64,000 nucleotides of DNA from Mycolicibacter terrae. Its GTDB lineage: Bacteria; Actinomycetota; Actinomycetes; Mycobacteriales; Mycobacteriaceae. Below, in pieces: positions 1-10,144 of this stretch; the stretch's first letter is position 1; every line of letters starts with the position of its first letter. The DNA is taken from positions 1,860,001-1,924,000 of the forward strand of contig NZ_AP022564.1 in the NCBI RefSeq assembly GCF_010727125.1, in the 5' to 3' direction. Under the pieces are notes generated by a model, which was not told the origin of the DNA, made no database searches, and saw only the letters and a list, made by a program, of their open reading frames with translations. The position numbers and the translations under genes were made by a program.

Positions 1-22
1 GCTCACGCATGACGACAGCCCC

Positions 23-1006
23 TCATCCCCCCGGCAGCTCCAGCACGTCGTCGAGCGGGCGCCGCGGCGTGCGGGGTGGTGGCTCATCCGTCGCGGGAGC
101 GTGTCCGATCCGGATCAGCACCTGGGGCACCGCGTCGCCGCCCACCAGCGTCTCGACGATCTCCCGGGCGACCTGTACCTCGGTGAGGTGGGTCAGCGGG
201 CAGGTCGCCAGACCGGCCATCGTGCATTCCAGCAGGACCGCCGAGAGCGCTTCGCCGGTCGTCAATGCGGCTCTGCGGGTGTCACTGTCGGTGGACAGCA
301 CCACGATCGTCGACTGATCCTGTTGGATCCGATTTCGTCGTTCGGCATGGTGGACGGCCGGAAACTTCCGGCCGATATCCATCCGGCCGCCTTCGCTCGC
401 CGTCGCCAAGGCGCTGTAGGGAATACCCGCGGATTCCTCGAACGGCACTGTCCAACGGCGTAATTCGGCGTGGTAGGTGGAATCGTAGAGCCGTAACGAC
501 TCCGCGAGTTGTGATGCCTGCACCAGGCGCGGCCGGGCGTCCTCGCCCAACACATCCAGGTGCACGTCATGATGGCCGAGGCGGTTGCGCAGTACGGGTT
601 CGAACAGTTCCCAGTCCGCCGGAGACTGCAGTGGTAATCGGTCGCTGCGGCGTTCCCAGATCGCTGCTGCCCTGCGGCGGTGTCCATCGGTGACGTAGGC
701 CATCCGGGCGACTCGGATCGACGCGAGGTGGTCGGGATCGTTGGGATTGGGAAACCGCTCGACGTCGGAGCGCAGGCCTGCCGAGCACATGGCCACCCGG
801 AAGTGGTCCAGTGCCGCGCCGCAACCGATGATCGCCTCACGCCCGGCCCGGTCGGTCGGCAGCACCCGGCTCGAGTCGAGGAACAACTGCAGCACAGCGC
901 CGTCGAACACCCACCGCCACGGCTGGATGTTGTGCAGCGACGGGGCACGGCATGCCGCCCGTACCGCGTCCTTGACGGTCTCGGTCGCCACCATCGCGGC
1001 AGACAT
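23..1006 (-). CDS. Acg-type NAD(P)H nitroreductase family protein
   Basis: The 327-residue protein has the N-terminal signature APSLHNIQPWRW and the C-terminal pattern IRIGHAP...TPRRPLDDVL seen in mycobacterial Acg/Rv2032/Rv3131-type flavin nitroreductase-like proteins. These differ from classical nitroreductases, and in M. tuberculosis several members belong to the hypoxia (DosR) regulon. An open frame runs upstream to 1165, but I chose the ATG at 1006 because a GGAGG lies five bases before it and the family homology begins just after it. It is divergent from a universal stress protein across 275 bp holding two DosR-like boxes, which suggests co-induction under hypoxia. The substrate is unknown; for some relatives flavin sequestration rather than catalysis has been proposed. 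Confidence 0.85.
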   Translation of the reverse strand: MSAAMVATETVKDAVRAACRAPSLHNIQPWRWVFDGAVLQLFLDSSRVLPTDRAGREAIIGCGAALDHFRVAMCSAGLRSDVERFPNPNDPDHLASIRVARMAYVTDGHRRRAAAIWERRSDRLPLQSPADWELFEPVLRNRLGHHDVHLDVLGEDARPRLVQASQLAESLRLYDSTYHAELRRWTVPFEESAGIPYSALATASEGGRMDIGRKFPAVHHAERRNRIQQDQSTIVVLSTDSDTRRAALTTGEALSAVLLECTMAGLATCPLTHLTEVQVAREIVETLVGGDAVPQVLIRIGHAPATDEPPPRTPRRPLDDVLELPGG

Positions 1007-1063
1007 CTCGGCCTCCGATCTCCACCTGCCCTCCATGATGGCGCGACTCCGAGGTCCGCGGAA

Positions 1064-1077
1064 GGGTCGTTGGTACT
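1064..1077 (+). promoter_or_regulatory. DosR-like box (site 1)
   Basis: GGGTCGTTGGTACT resembles the DosR consensus GGGACTWWAGTCCC at about two thirds of positions. The decamer GGGTCGTTGG recurs inverted at 1184-1193, so the two sites face each other across the divergent promoter. Assignment rests on this symmetry and on the gene families flanking it. Confidence 0.35.
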
Positions 1078-1179
1078 TCGGGCCGCGCCATTGGGCCCGC
1101 TCCCCGGTCGGTACTGCCCCGGATTCCGGCCGCCGCGGGTAGATGTGTCGCGGTGACGGGGCCATCGGCTCACCGGTTG

Positions 1180-1193
1180 AGGTCCAACGACCC
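1180..1193 (-). promoter_or_regulatory. DosR-like box (site 2)
   Basis: Read on the minus strand this is GGGTCGTTGGACCT, the better of the two DosR-like sites (about 9 of 14 positions). It lies 89 bp before the universal stress protein start. It shares an exact 10-base core with site 1 in opposite orientation. Confidence 0.4.
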
Positions 1194-1281
1194 CTGCCGA
1201 AAGTTCGATCCCGCAGTAACTTCTAAAGAGGAGCCCGCCGGCGGGCCGGCCGGGCGATCGCGTTGGTTGGAGGGCCGCACG

Positions 1282-2172
1282 ATGTCACAGATCGGGACGA
1301 CAACCGGAATCGTGGTGGGTGTCGATGGATCGCCTGAATCCGACGCCGCGGTGGCCTGGGCGACGCAAGAGGCGATCATGCGCACCTTGCCGATCACCTT
1401 GCTGCACGTGGTGACGCCGTTGGAGACCGGATGGCCGCCCGGGCCGTTGGTCGACGGCATGCCTCGCTGGCAGGCCGACGCTGCGCAGGAGATCCTCGCG
1501 CGTGCCTGCAACGTGATCGAGGCCAGCCGGGACGGCGCGGCGCCGCCCCAGGTGCACAGCGAGGTGGCCTATTCCCAGGCTGTCGCCACCTTGATCGGTG
1601 CCACCAAGGGCAGTTGGATGACGGTCGTCGGCTCCACGGGCCTGGGCGCCATCGGCCGGCTGCTGCTGGGCTCGGTGAGCACAAGCCTGATTCACCACGG
1701 GTACGGCCCGGTCGCGGTCATCCGCACCGACCGGGATTATGCGAAAGATGCGCCCGTGGTGGTGGGAATCGACGGGTCGCCCGCGTCGGAGACGGCGACG
1801 GCACTGGCGTTCGACGAAGCCTCCCGCCGCGGAGCGCCGCTGGTGGCCTTGCACGCCTGGAGCGACGTCGGCGTCCTGCCGATCCTCAACATGGACCGCG
1901 GCGACTACGAACGCCAGGGACAGGAGATCCTGGCAGAACGCCTCGCGGGTTACCAAGAGCAATATCCCGATGTGTCCGTCGAGCGGAGGGTGGTCTGTGA
2001 CCAGCCCGCCCGCTGGCTGGTCCAAGCGGCCGAGCACGCTCAGCTGGTGGTCGTCGGCAGTCGCGGCCGCGGCGGGTTCGCCAGTCAACTGCTGGGGTCG
2101 GTCAGCTCCGCCGTGGTACACGCCGCGGGGGTCCCGGTGATCGTCGTGCGCCCACGGCCGTCCGAGAAATGA
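1282..2172 (+). CDS. Tandem-domain universal stress protein
   Basis: This 296-residue cytosolic protein contains two Usp domains, about residues 8-148 and 154-296. Each has the ATP-binding pattern G-x2-G-x9-G-S/T: GSTGLG...LLLGSVS in the first and GSRGRGG...LLGSVS in the second. It resembles M. tuberculosis Rv2623/Rv2026c/Rv2005c-type proteins, which bind ATP and are DosR-induced. The ATG at 1282 is preceded by GGAGGG with good spacing. The longer open frame back to 1153 has no homology in its extension. Its neighbours, an Acg-type nitroreductase and an Rv2004c-like protein, form the same trio of families seen in dormancy loci. Confidence 0.9.
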   Translation: MSQIGTTTGIVVGVDGSPESDAAVAWATQEAIMRTLPITLLHVVTPLETGWPPGPLVDGMPRWQADAAQEILARACNVIEASRDGAAPPQVHSEVAYSQAVATLIGATKGSWMTVVGSTGLGAIGRLLLGSVSTSLIHHGYGPVAVIRTDRDYAKDAPVVVGIDGSPASETATALAFDEASRRGAPLVALHAWSDVGVLPILNMDRGDYERQGQEILAERLAGYQEQYPDVSVERRVVCDQPARWLVQAAEHAQLVVVGSRGRGGFASQLLGSVSSAVVHAAGVPVIVVRPRPSEK

Positions 2173-2241
2173 CCCGCGGCAAAGAAAGTGCGGTCGCTTG
2201 ACCGCTCGGGGACGTGGCCGCGAGGGTGAACACTGGATGCC

Positions 2242-3753
2242 ATGGAGTCCGCGACACCCGGCGACATGAGCGCACCGGAGGTGCCGCCCTACATCCAGGC
2301 CTACGAAACGCACACCGGCGTGGTCGTTGTAGCCGGCGATCGGGCCTACAAGGCCAAGAAGCCGGTGCAGACCGACTTCCTCGATTTCCGCACGGCCGAG
2401 CAGCGCGAACAGGCATGCGCGCGTGAAGTAGAGCTGAACAGCCGCCTTTGTCCCGAGAGCTATTTCGGGATCGCGCATCTGAGCGACCCCGCCGGTGCGG
2501 CTCCCGAACCGATCATCGTGATGCGGCGCTATCACGACGACGACCGACTGGCTTCGATGGTGAAGCGCGGCGAGCCCGTCGAACATGTACTCGACGGCAT
2601 CGCTGACCTACTGGCCGATTTCCATGATCGAGCGCAGCGCGACCGGCGCATCAATGCGCAGGGTGAGCCCGAGGCGATCCAGCGGCGGTGGGATGACAAT
2701 TTCCCCACGCTGCTCCGTCACGCCGACACCGCTGTGCCGTCCGAGACCGTGCGGCGTGTGCGGGACCTCGCCGCCCGATACGTCGCCGGCCGGGCGCGTT
2801 TGTTCTCACACCGGGTCGAGGAGGGGTGCATCGTCGACGGCCATGCCGACCTGCTCGCCGACGACATCTTCTGGGCCGACGAACGGCCGGTGCTGCTGGA
2901 CTGCCTGGAGTTCAGCGACGAACTGCGCTACATCGACCGGATCGATGACGCCGCCTTCCTGGCAATGGATCTGGAATTTCTCGGGCGCAGGGACCTGGCC
3001 GACTACTTCCTGGACCGCTATGCGGCGCGTTCGGGCGACAGCGCGCCGTCGTCGCTGCGGGCTTTCTACATCGCCTACCGTGCGGTGGTGCGGGCCAAAG
3101 TGGACTGCGTGCGGCTGACGCAGGGCAGGCCGCGGGCCGGGGCGGCCGCGGCTGCGCATCTTGCCATCGCCCTGAACCATTTGGAAAGTGGCGCGGTTCG
3201 GCTGGTGCTCGTCGGCGGCGGTCCCGGAACCGGAAAGTCGACCCTGGCCAGAAAGCTCGCCGAACAGGTCGGTGCGGTGGTGGTGTCCACCGACGATGTG
3301 CGTCGGGAATTGCGCAGCGCCGGGCAGCTCAGCGGCGAGCCGGGCACCCTCGGCGCGGGGCTCTACACCGCCGACAACATCGCGGCGGTCTACCGGGCCA
3401 TGCAGCAACGGGCGGGGATGTGCCTGGCTGACGGCCGTTCGGTCGTCCTCGACGGAACCTGGCGCGACGCGAAGTTCCGCGCCCAGGCCCACCGGCTGTC
3501 CGCCGACACACACGCGGCGATCGCCGAGATCCTCTGTGTGGCACCGGCTGATGTCGCCGCCGACCGAATCAGAAACAGGGCGCCGGGCAATTCCGATGCG
3601 ACACCGCAGATCGCCGCCGCGCTGACCGCCGAAGACTTCGAATGGGACACCGCGCATCGCATCGACACCTCGCAACCACTCGATCACTGCGTGCGGGCAG
3701 CCCGTGAGTTGTGGCGCGCCGCGATCCAGCCGCGCGATCACGGCGTGCGGTAG
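2242..3753 (+). CDS. Bifunctional aminoglycoside phosphotransferase-like / AAA ATP-binding protein (Rv2004c-like)
   Basis: This 503-residue protein has two parts. The N-terminal about 320 residues resemble the aminoglycoside/choline kinase fold, with DGHADLLADDIFW and LLDCLEFSDELRYIDRIDD as the probable catalytic and metal-binding loops. The C-terminal about 180 residues are a P-loop domain with Walker A GGGPGTGKST followed by STDDVRREL. The architecture and length match Rv2004c of M. tuberculosis, a DosR-regulon member. The substrate is unknown and no drug resistance should be assumed. The start at 2242 precedes another in-frame ATG at 2266; neither has a strong ribosome binding site. It probably follows the usp gene in one stress-response transcript. 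Confidence 0.8.
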   Translation: MESATPGDMSAPEVPPYIQAYETHTGVVVVAGDRAYKAKKPVQTDFLDFRTAEQREQACAREVELNSRLCPESYFGIAHLSDPAGAAPEPIIVMRRYHDDDRLASMVKRGEPVEHVLDGIADLLADFHDRAQRDRRINAQGEPEAIQRRWDDNFPTLLRHADTAVPSETVRRVRDLAARYVAGRARLFSHRVEEGCIVDGHADLLADDIFWADERPVLLDCLEFSDELRYIDRIDDAAFLAMDLEFLGRRDLADYFLDRYAARSGDSAPSSLRAFYIAYRAVVRAKVDCVRLTQGRPRAGAAAAAHLAIALNHLESGAVRLVLVGGGPGTGKSTLARKLAEQVGAVVVSTDDVRRELRSAGQLSGEPGTLGAGLYTADNIAAVYRAMQQRAGMCLADGRSVVLDGTWRDAKFRAQAHRLSADTHAAIAEILCVAPADVAADRIRNRAPGNSDATPQIAAALTAEDFEWDTAHRIDTSQPLDHCVRAARELWRAAIQPRDHGVR

Positions 3754-3790
3754 CGGTCGCGGCGCCCCGCGACTTCCCTAAACTGTGCCG

Positions 3791-4734
3791 GTGCGCATCG
3801 TCTTCGCCGGCACCCCGGACACCGCGTTGCCGTCGTTGCAACGGCTGATCGACTCACCCCGTCACGAGGTGGTCGCGGTACTCACCCGACCTGACGCGGC
3901 ATCCGGCCGGCGGGGACACCCGCAGCCGTCTCCGGTGGCGCGACTCGCCCTCGACCACGACATCCCGGTGCTTCGCCCGGACAAGCCGAACTCCGCCGAG
4001 TTCGTTGCGGAGCTGGCCGGACTCGCACCGGAGTGCTGCCCGGTGGTCGCCTACGGAGCGCTGCTGCGCGACGGGTTGTTGGCGGTGCCGCCGCAGGGCC
4101 GCCGCAGGGCTGGGTCAACCTGCACTTCTCGTTGCTGCCGGCCTGGCGGGGTGCCGGTCCGGTGCAGGCGGCCATCTCCGCCGGTGACGAGGTCACCGGG
4201 GCGACCACGTTCGCGATCGAGCCGGACCTCGACTCCGGGCCGGTATACGGCGTCGTCACCGAGACGATCCGGCCCGATGACACCGCCGGTGAGCTGCTGG
4301 GCCGGTTGGCGGTCTCGGGCGCCGAACTGCTGACGGCCACCCTCGACGGGATCGCCGACGGCGCGCTGACCCCGGTGCCGCAGTCGCGTGACGGGGTCAG
4401 CTACGCCCCGAAGATCAGCGTCGACGATGCGCGGGTGCGCTGGGACCTGCCCGCCGCGGTGATCGAACGCCGCATCCGTGCCGTCACCCCGCATCCGGGG
4501 GCCTGGACGCAGATCGGTGACCTGCGCGTCAAGCTCGGTCCGGTGGTCATCGCTGCCGACGGTCCGGAAAGCCTGGCGCCCGGGGACATTCACGCCGACC
4601 GGCGCGACGTCTGGATCGGCACCGGATCGGCGCCGGTTCGGCTGGGCCAGATCCAGCCGCCCGGAAAGAAACTCATGAACGCCGCCGACTGGGCGCGCGG
4701 TGCCCGGCTCGACTCGTATGTGCGGGCGTCATGA
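3791..4734 (+). pseudogene. fmt: Methionyl-tRNA formyltransferase, frameshifted
   Basis: Fmt formylates initiator Met-tRNA using 10-formyltetrahydrofolate. The first part, [10 protein letters not shown] to about residue 102 (LLAVPPQG), is in one frame. The rest, from [15 protein letters not shown] with the catalytic Asn/His and SLLP folate loop through DSGPVYG to the C-terminal RNA-binding domain, is in another. The break is an 11-bp tandem duplication (4088-4109). Removing one copy restores a continuous 310-residue protein, the normal family length. Without correction the product is 180 residues and lacks the active site. The GTG at 3791 is preferred over 3785 because TAAACT at 3779-3784 fits a leaderless -10 and MRIVFAGTP matches the family. 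The C-terminal frame overlaps rsmB by four bases. Confidence 0.88.
4088..4109 (+). repeat. 11-bp tandem duplication disrupting fmt
   Basis: The unit CCGCCGCAGGG occurs twice with no spacer (4088-4098 and 4099-4109). Deleting either copy fuses AVPPQG to WVNLHF, the expected Fmt sequence. It is consistent with a replication-slippage mutation or an assembly error. Confidence 0.95.
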
Positions 4735-6137
4735 CCCGCCCGCCCCGTCATCCGCAGCGACCCGCCGGTGGGCCGCGCAAACCGCGCCGTAAACCGCTGG
4801 ATCCGGCGCGGCGCGCCGCGTTCGACGTGCTGCAGGCGGTCTCGCAACGCGACGCCTACGCCAACCTGGCGCTGCCGGCGTTGCTGTCCGAACGCGGGAT
4901 CAGCGGCCGCGACGCCGCTTTCGCCACCGAACTGACCTACGGAACCTGCCGGGCCCGCGGGCTGCTCGACGCGATCATCGCAGCGGCGGCGCAGCGTTCG
5001 CCGGAGGCGATCAACCCGGTGCTGCTGGACCTGCTTCGCCTGGGCGCCTATCAGCTACTGCGTACCCGGGTCGACGCGCACGCCGCGGTGTCCACCACGG
5101 TCGAGCAGGCCGCCATCGAATTCGATTCGGCGCGAGCAGGATTCGTCAACGGGGTGCTCCGCACCATCAGTACCCGCGATGAAGCCTCCTGGACCGCGGA
5201 GCTCGCGCCGGACGCGACCGCCGACCCGATCGGTCACGCGGCGTTCATTCGCGCGCACCCGCGCTGGATCGCGCAGGCGTTCGCCGACGCCCTGGGGTCG
5301 GCCGCCGGGGAACTCGACGCGGTGCTGGCCGCCGACGACGAGCGTCCCCAGGTTCATCTGGCCGCACGGCCGGGCATACTGACCGCCGCCGAACTGGCCG
5401 CCGCCGTGGACGGCACTCCCGGCCGGTATTCGCCGTACGCGGTGTATCTGCCCGGCGGTGACCCCGGGCGGCTGCAGCCGGTGCGCGACGGCCAGGCCCT
5501 GGTCCAGGACGAGGGAAGCCAGCTGGTGGCCCGTGCGTGCGCGCTGGCCCCGGTGGACGGTGACAGCGGGCGGTGGCTGGACCTCTGCGCGGGGCCTGGC
5601 GGCAAGACCGCGCTACTGGCCGCCCTGGCAGCCGGGAGCGGGTCGCGGGTGACCGCGGTGGAACAGTCCCCCCAGCGGGCCGCCCTGGTCGCGGAGAACA
5701 CCCGCGGCCTGGATGTGGAGGTGCTGACCGCCGACGGCCGAGAGTCCGGCCTGGAACCCGGGTTCGACCGGGTGCTGGTCGATGTGCCCTGCACCGGCCT
5801 GGGTGCACTGCGCCGCCGGCCCGAGGCACGTTGGCGGCGCCAACCCGCCGATGTCCCGGTCCTGGCGAAACTGCAGCGTGAACTGCTGGCGGCGGCGATC
5901 GGGCTGACCCGGCGCGGGGGAGTGGTGCTCTACGCGACGTGCTCGCCGCACCTGGCCGAAACCGTCGGCGTGGTGGCCGATGCGCTGCGGCGCCACCCGG
6001 TGACCGCGCTGGACACCCGGCCGCTGTTCGCGCCCCTGGACGGTCTGGGCGTGCTCGGAGACGGCCCGCACGTGCAGCTGTGGCCGCACCGGCACGGCAC
6101 CGACGCCATGTTCGCCGCGGCGCTACAAGTAATCTGA
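4731..6137 (+). CDS. rsmB: 16S rRNA (cytosine-C5) methyltransferase RsmB/Fmu
   Basis: The 468-residue protein methylates a cytosine of 16S rRNA with S-adenosylmethionine. The N-terminal about 170 residues are a NusB-like RNA-binding domain ([20 protein letters not shown]). The C-terminal Rossmann domain has the SAM motif [17 protein letters not shown], motif [21 protein letters not shown], whose Cys lies in the PCT context, and the catalytic Cys in [10 protein letters not shown]. The ATG overlaps the fmt stop (ATGA), so it should be translationally coupled to fmt. The fmt frameshift could therefore lower its expression. It is the homologue of Rv1407 in the conserved fmt-fmu-rpe-ribG order. 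Confidence 0.93.
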   Translation: MTRPPRHPQRPAGGPRKPRRKPLDPARRAAFDVLQAVSQRDAYANLALPALLSERGISGRDAAFATELTYGTCRARGLLDAIIAAAAQRSPEAINPVLLDLLRLGAYQLLRTRVDAHAAVSTTVEQAAIEFDSARAGFVNGVLRTISTRDEASWTAELAPDATADPIGHAAFIRAHPRWIAQAFADALGSAAGELDAVLAADDERPQVHLAARPGILTAAELAAAVDGTPGRYSPYAVYLPGGDPGRLQPVRDGQALVQDEGSQLVARACALAPVDGDSGRWLDLCAGPGGKTALLAALAAGSGSRVTAVEQSPQRAALVAENTRGLDVEVLTADGRESGLEPGFDRVLVDVPCTGLGALRRRPEARWRRQPADVPVLAKLQRELLAAAIGLTRRGGVVLYATCSPHLAETVGVVADALRRHPVTALDTRPLFAPLDGLGVLGDGPHVQLWPHRHGTDAMFAAALQVI

Positions 6138-6141
6138 GCCC

Positions 6142-6819
6142 ATGTCACGACCCATGATCGCCCCGTCGATCCTGTCGGCGGACTTCGCCCGGCTCGCCGA
6201 CGAGGCCGCCGCCGTCAAGGGGGCGGACTGGCTGCACGTCGATGTGATGGACGCCCACTTCGTGCCCAACCTGACGCTGGGCCTGCCGGTGGTGGAGAGC
6301 CTGCTGGCGGCCACCGACATCCCGATGGACTGCCACCTGATGATCGAGAACCCGGGCCGTTGGGCGCCGCCGTACGCCGAGGCGGGCGCCTACAACGTCA
6401 CGTTCCATGCCGAGGCCACCGACAGCCCGGTCGCAGTGGCCCGCGACATCCGGGCCGCCGGCGCCAAAGCGGGGCTCAGCATCAAACCGGGCACCCCGCT
6501 GGAGCCCTATCTGGAGATCCTGCGGGACTTCGACACCCTGCTGGTGATGTCGGTGGAACCGGGATTCGGCGGGCAGTCCTTCATCCCCGAGGTGTTGGGC
6601 AAGGTACGCGCGGTGCGCAAGCTGGTCGATGCCGGGGAGTTGAGCATCCTGGTGGAGATCGACGGCGGCATCAACGCCGACACCGTCGAACAGGCCGCCG
6701 AGGCCGGCGTCGACTGTTTCGTCGCCGGCTCGGCCGTCTACAGCGCCGAGGACCCGGCCGCGGCGGTGGAGTCGCTGCGCCGCCAAGCCCTCGCCGCCTC
6801 GCCGCATCTGCGCGCATGA
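6142..6819 (+). CDS. rpe: Ribulose-phosphate 3-epimerase
   Basis: This 225-residue TIM-barrel enzyme interconverts D-ribulose 5-phosphate and D-xylulose 5-phosphate in the pentose phosphate pathway. Diagnostic segments are [11 protein letters not shown], the metal site in [26 protein letters not shown] and [17 protein letters not shown] -10 motif at 6130-6135, inside the end of rsmB, ends seven bases before the ATG, so rpe may have its own leaderless transcript besides readthrough from rsmB. The stop overlaps the ribD start (ATGA). The rest of the pentose phosphate pathway lies at 24-31 kb. Confidence 0.96.
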   Translation: MSRPMIAPSILSADFARLADEAAAVKGADWLHVDVMDAHFVPNLTLGLPVVESLLAATDIPMDCHLMIENPGRWAPPYAEAGAYNVTFHAEATDSPVAVARDIRAAGAKAGLSIKPGTPLEPYLEILRDFDTLLVMSVEPGFGGQSFIPEVLGKVRAVRKLVDAGELSILVEIDGGINADTVEQAAEAGVDCFVAGSAVYSAEDPAAAVESLRRQALAASPHLRA

Positions 6820-7847
6820 CCGCCGACCCGGCAGCAACAGCCGCCGCCGGCCACGACGCCGCGATGCTGCTCGCCATCGAGCAGGGCCAGCGGGTCAAGG
6901 GCAACACCTACCCCAACCCACCGGTCGGCGCCGTGATCCTGGACCGGGACGGCCGGGTGGTCGGCGTCGGAGGAACAGGGCCGGTCGGTGAGGCGCACGC
7001 CGAGGTGGTGGCGCTGCGCCGCGCCGGTGAGCTGGCCGCCGGGGGCACGGTGGTGGTCACGCTGGAGCCGTGCAATCACCACGGCCGGACCCCGCCGTGT
7101 GTGGACGCACTGCTGGCCGCCGGTGTGGCGCAGGTGGTCTACGCGGTCACCGACCCCAACCCCGAGGCCGCGGGCGGGGCGGCGCGACTGGCCGCCGCCG
7201 GGGTCCAGGTGCGCTCCGGGGTGCTGGCCGACGCGGTGATCGCCGGGCCGCTGCGGGAGTGGCTGCACAAGCAGCGCACCGGCTTACCGCACGTCACCTG
7301 GAAGTACGCCACCAGCATCGACGGCCGCAGCGCGGCCGCCGACGGATCCAGTCAGTGGATCACCAGCGAGGCCGCCCGGGCCGATCTGCACCGCCGCCGG
7401 GCGACCGCCGACGCCATCGTGGTGGGCACCGGCACCGTGCTCGTCGACGATCCGACGCTGACCGCCCGGCTGCCCGACGGCACGCTGGCCGACCGGCAGC
7501 CGCTGCGGGTGGTGGTGGGGGAGCGCGAGATCTCCGCGGATGCGCTTGTGCTCAACGACGACTCGCGCACGATGGTGATCCGCACCCACGATCCGGCCGA
7601 GGTGTTGCGGGCATTGTCCGACCGCACCGACGTGCTCCTGGAGGGTGGGCCGACGCTGGCGGGAGCCTTCCTGCGGGCCGGCGCGATCGACCGGATCCTG
7701 GCCTATGTGGCGCCGATCCTGCTGGGCGGGCCGATCACCGCCGTCGACGACGTCGGCGTGCCCAGCATCGCCCGGGCGCTGCGGTGGCGGTTCGACACCG
7801 TCGAGCCGATCGGCCCGGATCTGCTGCTCAGCCTGGTGCCGCACTAG
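6816..7847 (+). CDS. ribD: Riboflavin biosynthesis bifunctional deaminase/reductase
   Basis: The 343-residue enzyme catalyses the second and third steps of riboflavin synthesis: deamination of the pyrimidinone, then NADPH reduction of the ribosyl side chain. The N-terminal cytidine-deaminase-like domain has the zinc site HAEVVAL and [12 protein letters not shown]. The C-terminal dihydrofolate-reductase-like domain begins near [21 protein letters not shown]. The ATG at 6816 overlaps the rpe stop. It is named ribG in M. tuberculosis. The remaining riboflavin genes resume at 10.5 kb, after the P55-lprG pair on the other strand. Confidence 0.95.
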   Translation: MTADPAATAAAGHDAAMLLAIEQGQRVKGNTYPNPPVGAVILDRDGRVVGVGGTGPVGEAHAEVVALRRAGELAAGGTVVVTLEPCNHHGRTPPCVDALLAAGVAQVVYAVTDPNPEAAGGAARLAAAGVQVRSGVLADAVIAGPLREWLHKQRTGLPHVTWKYATSIDGRSAAADGSSQWITSEAARADLHRRRATADAIVVGTGTVLVDDPTLTARLPDGTLADRQPLRVVVGEREISADALVLNDDSRTMVIRTHDPAEVLRALSDRTDVLLEGGPTLAGAFLRAGAIDRILAYVAPILLGGPITAVDDVGVPSIARALRWRFDTVEPIGPDLLLSLVPH

Positions 7848-7854
7848 TGGCTTG

Positions 7855-7889
7855 ACCCGCGAGCAGTCGCAGAACCGCACCGCGCGGGT
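7855..7889. terminator. Possible bidirectional terminator hairpin
   Basis: An inverted repeat ACCCGCG / CGCGGGT (7 bp, 21-base loop) fills the 54-bp gap between the converging ribD and MFS genes. It has no U-tract, which is usual for mycobacteria. The long loop makes it weak. Confidence 0.3.
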
Positions 7890-7901
7890 GCCGGGCACGG
7901 C

Positions 7902-9458
7902 TCACCGGGAGAGGGAGGCCTCCGGCTCGGGGAGTTCGGCGTCCTCGGCGAAGTGCTTGTTGCTGCCGATGAACAGCCCGAGCACTGCCCCCACCACGCA
8001 GACGATCGCGGTGATCCCGAAGATCTCGCCGTACATCATGGCGAACGCCAGCTTGGAGTTGTGCGCGGTCGCGGCCATCTTCTCGGCCAGACTGCCGCCA
8101 GGCACCTTGGGGATGCCGGCCAGAATCTGGTTGAACCGATACAGGCCCCACGCCGACAGGGCGGCCATCCCGACCAGCATCCCCGTCATCCGGGCCACCA
8201 CCACACCGGATGCGGCGATGCCGTGCTCGCGGGGCGGCACGGCCCGCATCACCGCCGACGTCAGCGGGCCGATCACCAGGCCCAGCCCGAAGCCGGCCAT
8301 CATCTGGTCGGTGTCGAGGGCGGGCAGCGAGAACAGCCCGAAGAAATCGTGCCGATACGCCAGCAGGTCGACCGGCCATTTCGAGATCAGCCAGTAACCG
8401 CCGGCCGCGATCAACAGGCCGGCGAACGTCACCGCGCGGTCCCCGGCCCGGGTCGCGATCCAGCCGCCCACCATGGCGCCCACCGGCAGCGCGATCAGAA
8501 ACCGCAGGAGCAGCCCGGCGGCTTCGTTCTGGGTCATTCCCAACACACCCTGCCCGAACAGCTCCACGTCGACCAGCGTCACCATCAGTGCCGCACCGGC
8601 ACACACCGAGGCGCCCAACGCAGCCAGGAAAGGCCCGAACCGGGCCCCGGTCGGGTCGATCAGCTTGGTGCGGGCGAACCGCTCCCAGACGGCGAACGCC
8701 ACCGTGGCGACCAGGGCGGCCCCCAACACCGGCAGCCCCCAGTCGGGCAGGGCCTGCTTGGCGTTGGGCTCGGGGTTGTAAAGGCCGACGACGGCCAGGC
8801 CCAGCGCGAGTGCCAACAGCAGCCCGCCGACCACGTCGACGCGTTCGGGCGGAGTCCCGTCGTCTGCGGACTCGGCCCGCGACGGCAGGCTGAAGTGGAT
8901 CATCAGCATCGCGATCGCGGTCAGCGGCACGTTGATCCAGAACACGTCGCGCCAGTCGCGCAGCGCCCAGACGATGAAGATGCCGTACAGCGGACCGAGC
9001 ACGCTGCCCAGTTCCTGGGCGGCGCCGATCCCGCCGAGCACACCGGCCCGGTTGCGTCGCGACCACAGATCGGCGCCCAGCGCCAGGGTCACCGGTAGCA
9101 GGGCGCCGCTGGCGACGCCCTGGATGGTGCGGCCCACCACCAGCATCGACAGGTCCGTCGACATCGCGGTCACCACCGAACCGACGGCGAAGGTGGTCAG
9201 GCTGACCTGCAGCAGCAGTTTGCGCCCGAAGCGGTCGGAGGCCCGGCCCAGCAGCGGCATCGCGGCGATGTAGCCGAGCAGGTAGCAGGTGATGATGGGG
9301 GTGAGCTGCTGGATCTTGTTGATCGGGATCCCGACACCGGCAGGCTGCGGCGCCATGATGTCGCGCATGATCGTGACCACGACATAGGTGTCGAGGGCAC
9401 CGAGCAGGACGGCGAGGCTGCCTGCGCTGATCGCGAGTCGGCGGTTGACCCGCATCAC
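7902..9458 (-). CDS. P55-type major facilitator efflux transporter
   Basis: The 518-residue inner-membrane protein has about 14 hydrophobic helices, as in the DHA2/EmrB family. Seen features are the acidic residue in helix 1 ([11 protein letters not shown]), MFS motif [14 protein letters not shown], and a basic linker near the middle. Its gene follows lprG with a GTGA overlap (GTG at 9458; an ATG follows at 9455), exactly as Rv1410c follows Rv1411c. In M. tuberculosis P55 and LprG act together in moving triacylglycerides and other lipids to the cell envelope and contribute to drug tolerance. The same role is inferred here. Confidence 0.9.
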   Translation of the reverse strand: MMRVNRRLAISAGSLAVLLGALDTYVVVTIMRDIMAPQPAGVGIPINKIQQLTPIITCYLLGYIAAMPLLGRASDRFGRKLLLQVSLTTFAVGSVVTAMSTDLSMLVVGRTIQGVASGALLPVTLALGADLWSRRNRAGVLGGIGAAQELGSVLGPLYGIFIVWALRDWRDVFWINVPLTAIAMLMIHFSLPSRAESADDGTPPERVDVVGGLLLALALGLAVVGLYNPEPNAKQALPDWGLPVLGAALVATVAFAVWERFARTKLIDPTGARFGPFLAALGASVCAGAALMVTLVDVELFGQGVLGMTQNEAAGLLLRFLIALPVGAMVGGWIATRAGDRAVTFAGLLIAAGGYWLISKWPVDLLAYRHDFFGLFSLPALDTDQMMAGFGLGLVIGPLTSAVMRAVPPREHGIAASGVVVARMTGMLVGMAALSAWGLYRFNQILAGIPKVPGGSLAEKMAATAHNSKLAFAMMYGEIFGITAIVCVVGAVLGLFIGSNKHFAEDAELPEPEASLSR

Positions 9459-10144
9459 GCTCCCGCCGGCTTCTCAACGGTGACCGGGGCGTTCCAGTTC
9501 GACAGCGTCATCTGAATCGAGTTACCCGCGCTGGGGTCGAGCTTGGCCTGAACCAGCTGGTGGTCATCGTCCTCGGAGATCCAGACCGTGCACGGCGTCG
9601 GGGCGGTGGCCTTGAGCTGCGGTGCGAGCTTGTTCACGGCGTCGGCGGGCGTCTCACCGGTGATCCGGATCGTCTTGTGGCCGTTGATGGTGTCGCGCCC
9701 CTGCGATTTCGGATCGTTGAGGTTGGCCAGCATGTTGGCCAATCCCTTGTCCGGGCTCAGGATCGCGGCGACGTCGTAGATCTTCTCGGCGGCGCCGTAG
9801 TTGTCGTAGTCGTCCCCGGTGATCGCCGCGTACAGATCGCCGTCGATCACGATGAACTTGGCGTCGACGTCGCTGCCGAGCATGGTGATCGTCGTGCTGC
9901 CCTTGGCCGCGGTGGTCGGCTCGTTGGTCAGATCGCCTTCGAGGGTTTTGACCGGCAGGTTTTTGATCTGGCCGGTCACCGACAACGCCAGGTGTGCGCT
10001 CTTGAGGTCGGCGGTGGTGGAGGCGGACTCCTTGACCAGGGGCGTCGCGTCCGGCAGCGGGCCGCCGGCGTCTTTGCTGGAGCAGCCGGCGAACAGCGCG
10101 GCGGCGGTGGTGGCGGTGGCCAGTGCAATCAGAAGTCTGCGCAT
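9455..10144 (-). CDS. lprG: Lipoarabinomannan/lipid carrier lipoprotein LprG
   Basis: LprG binds triacylated lipids in a hydrophobic pocket and carries them outward with the P55 pump. The 229-residue product starts with a signal peptide and lipobox LFAGC (Cys at about 21), followed by the LprG family segments [34 protein letters not shown] and [10 protein letters not shown] chose the ATG at 10144 because TACGAT at 10157-10152 (minus strand) places a -10 eight bases upstream, implying a leaderless mRNA. The in-frame ATG at 10153 lies inside that motif. It overlaps the transporter gene by four bases, so the pair form an operon. Confidence 0.9.
   Translation of the reverse strand: MRRLLIALATATTAAALFAGCSSKDAGGPLPDATPLVKESASTTADLKSAHLALSVTGQIKNLPVKTLEGDLTNEPTTAAKGSTTITMLGSDVDAKFIVIDGDLYAAITGDDYDNYGAAEKIYDVAAILSPDKGLANMLANLNDPKSQGRDTINGHKTIRITGETPADAVNKLAPQLKATAPTPCTVWISEDDDHQLVQAKLDPSAGNSIQMTLSNWNAPVTVEKPAGA

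Noticed and set aside
4033..4333. Programmed ribosomal frameshift in fmt
   Set aside because: There is no slippery heptamer or stimulatory structure. An exact 11-bp duplication explains the break more simply.
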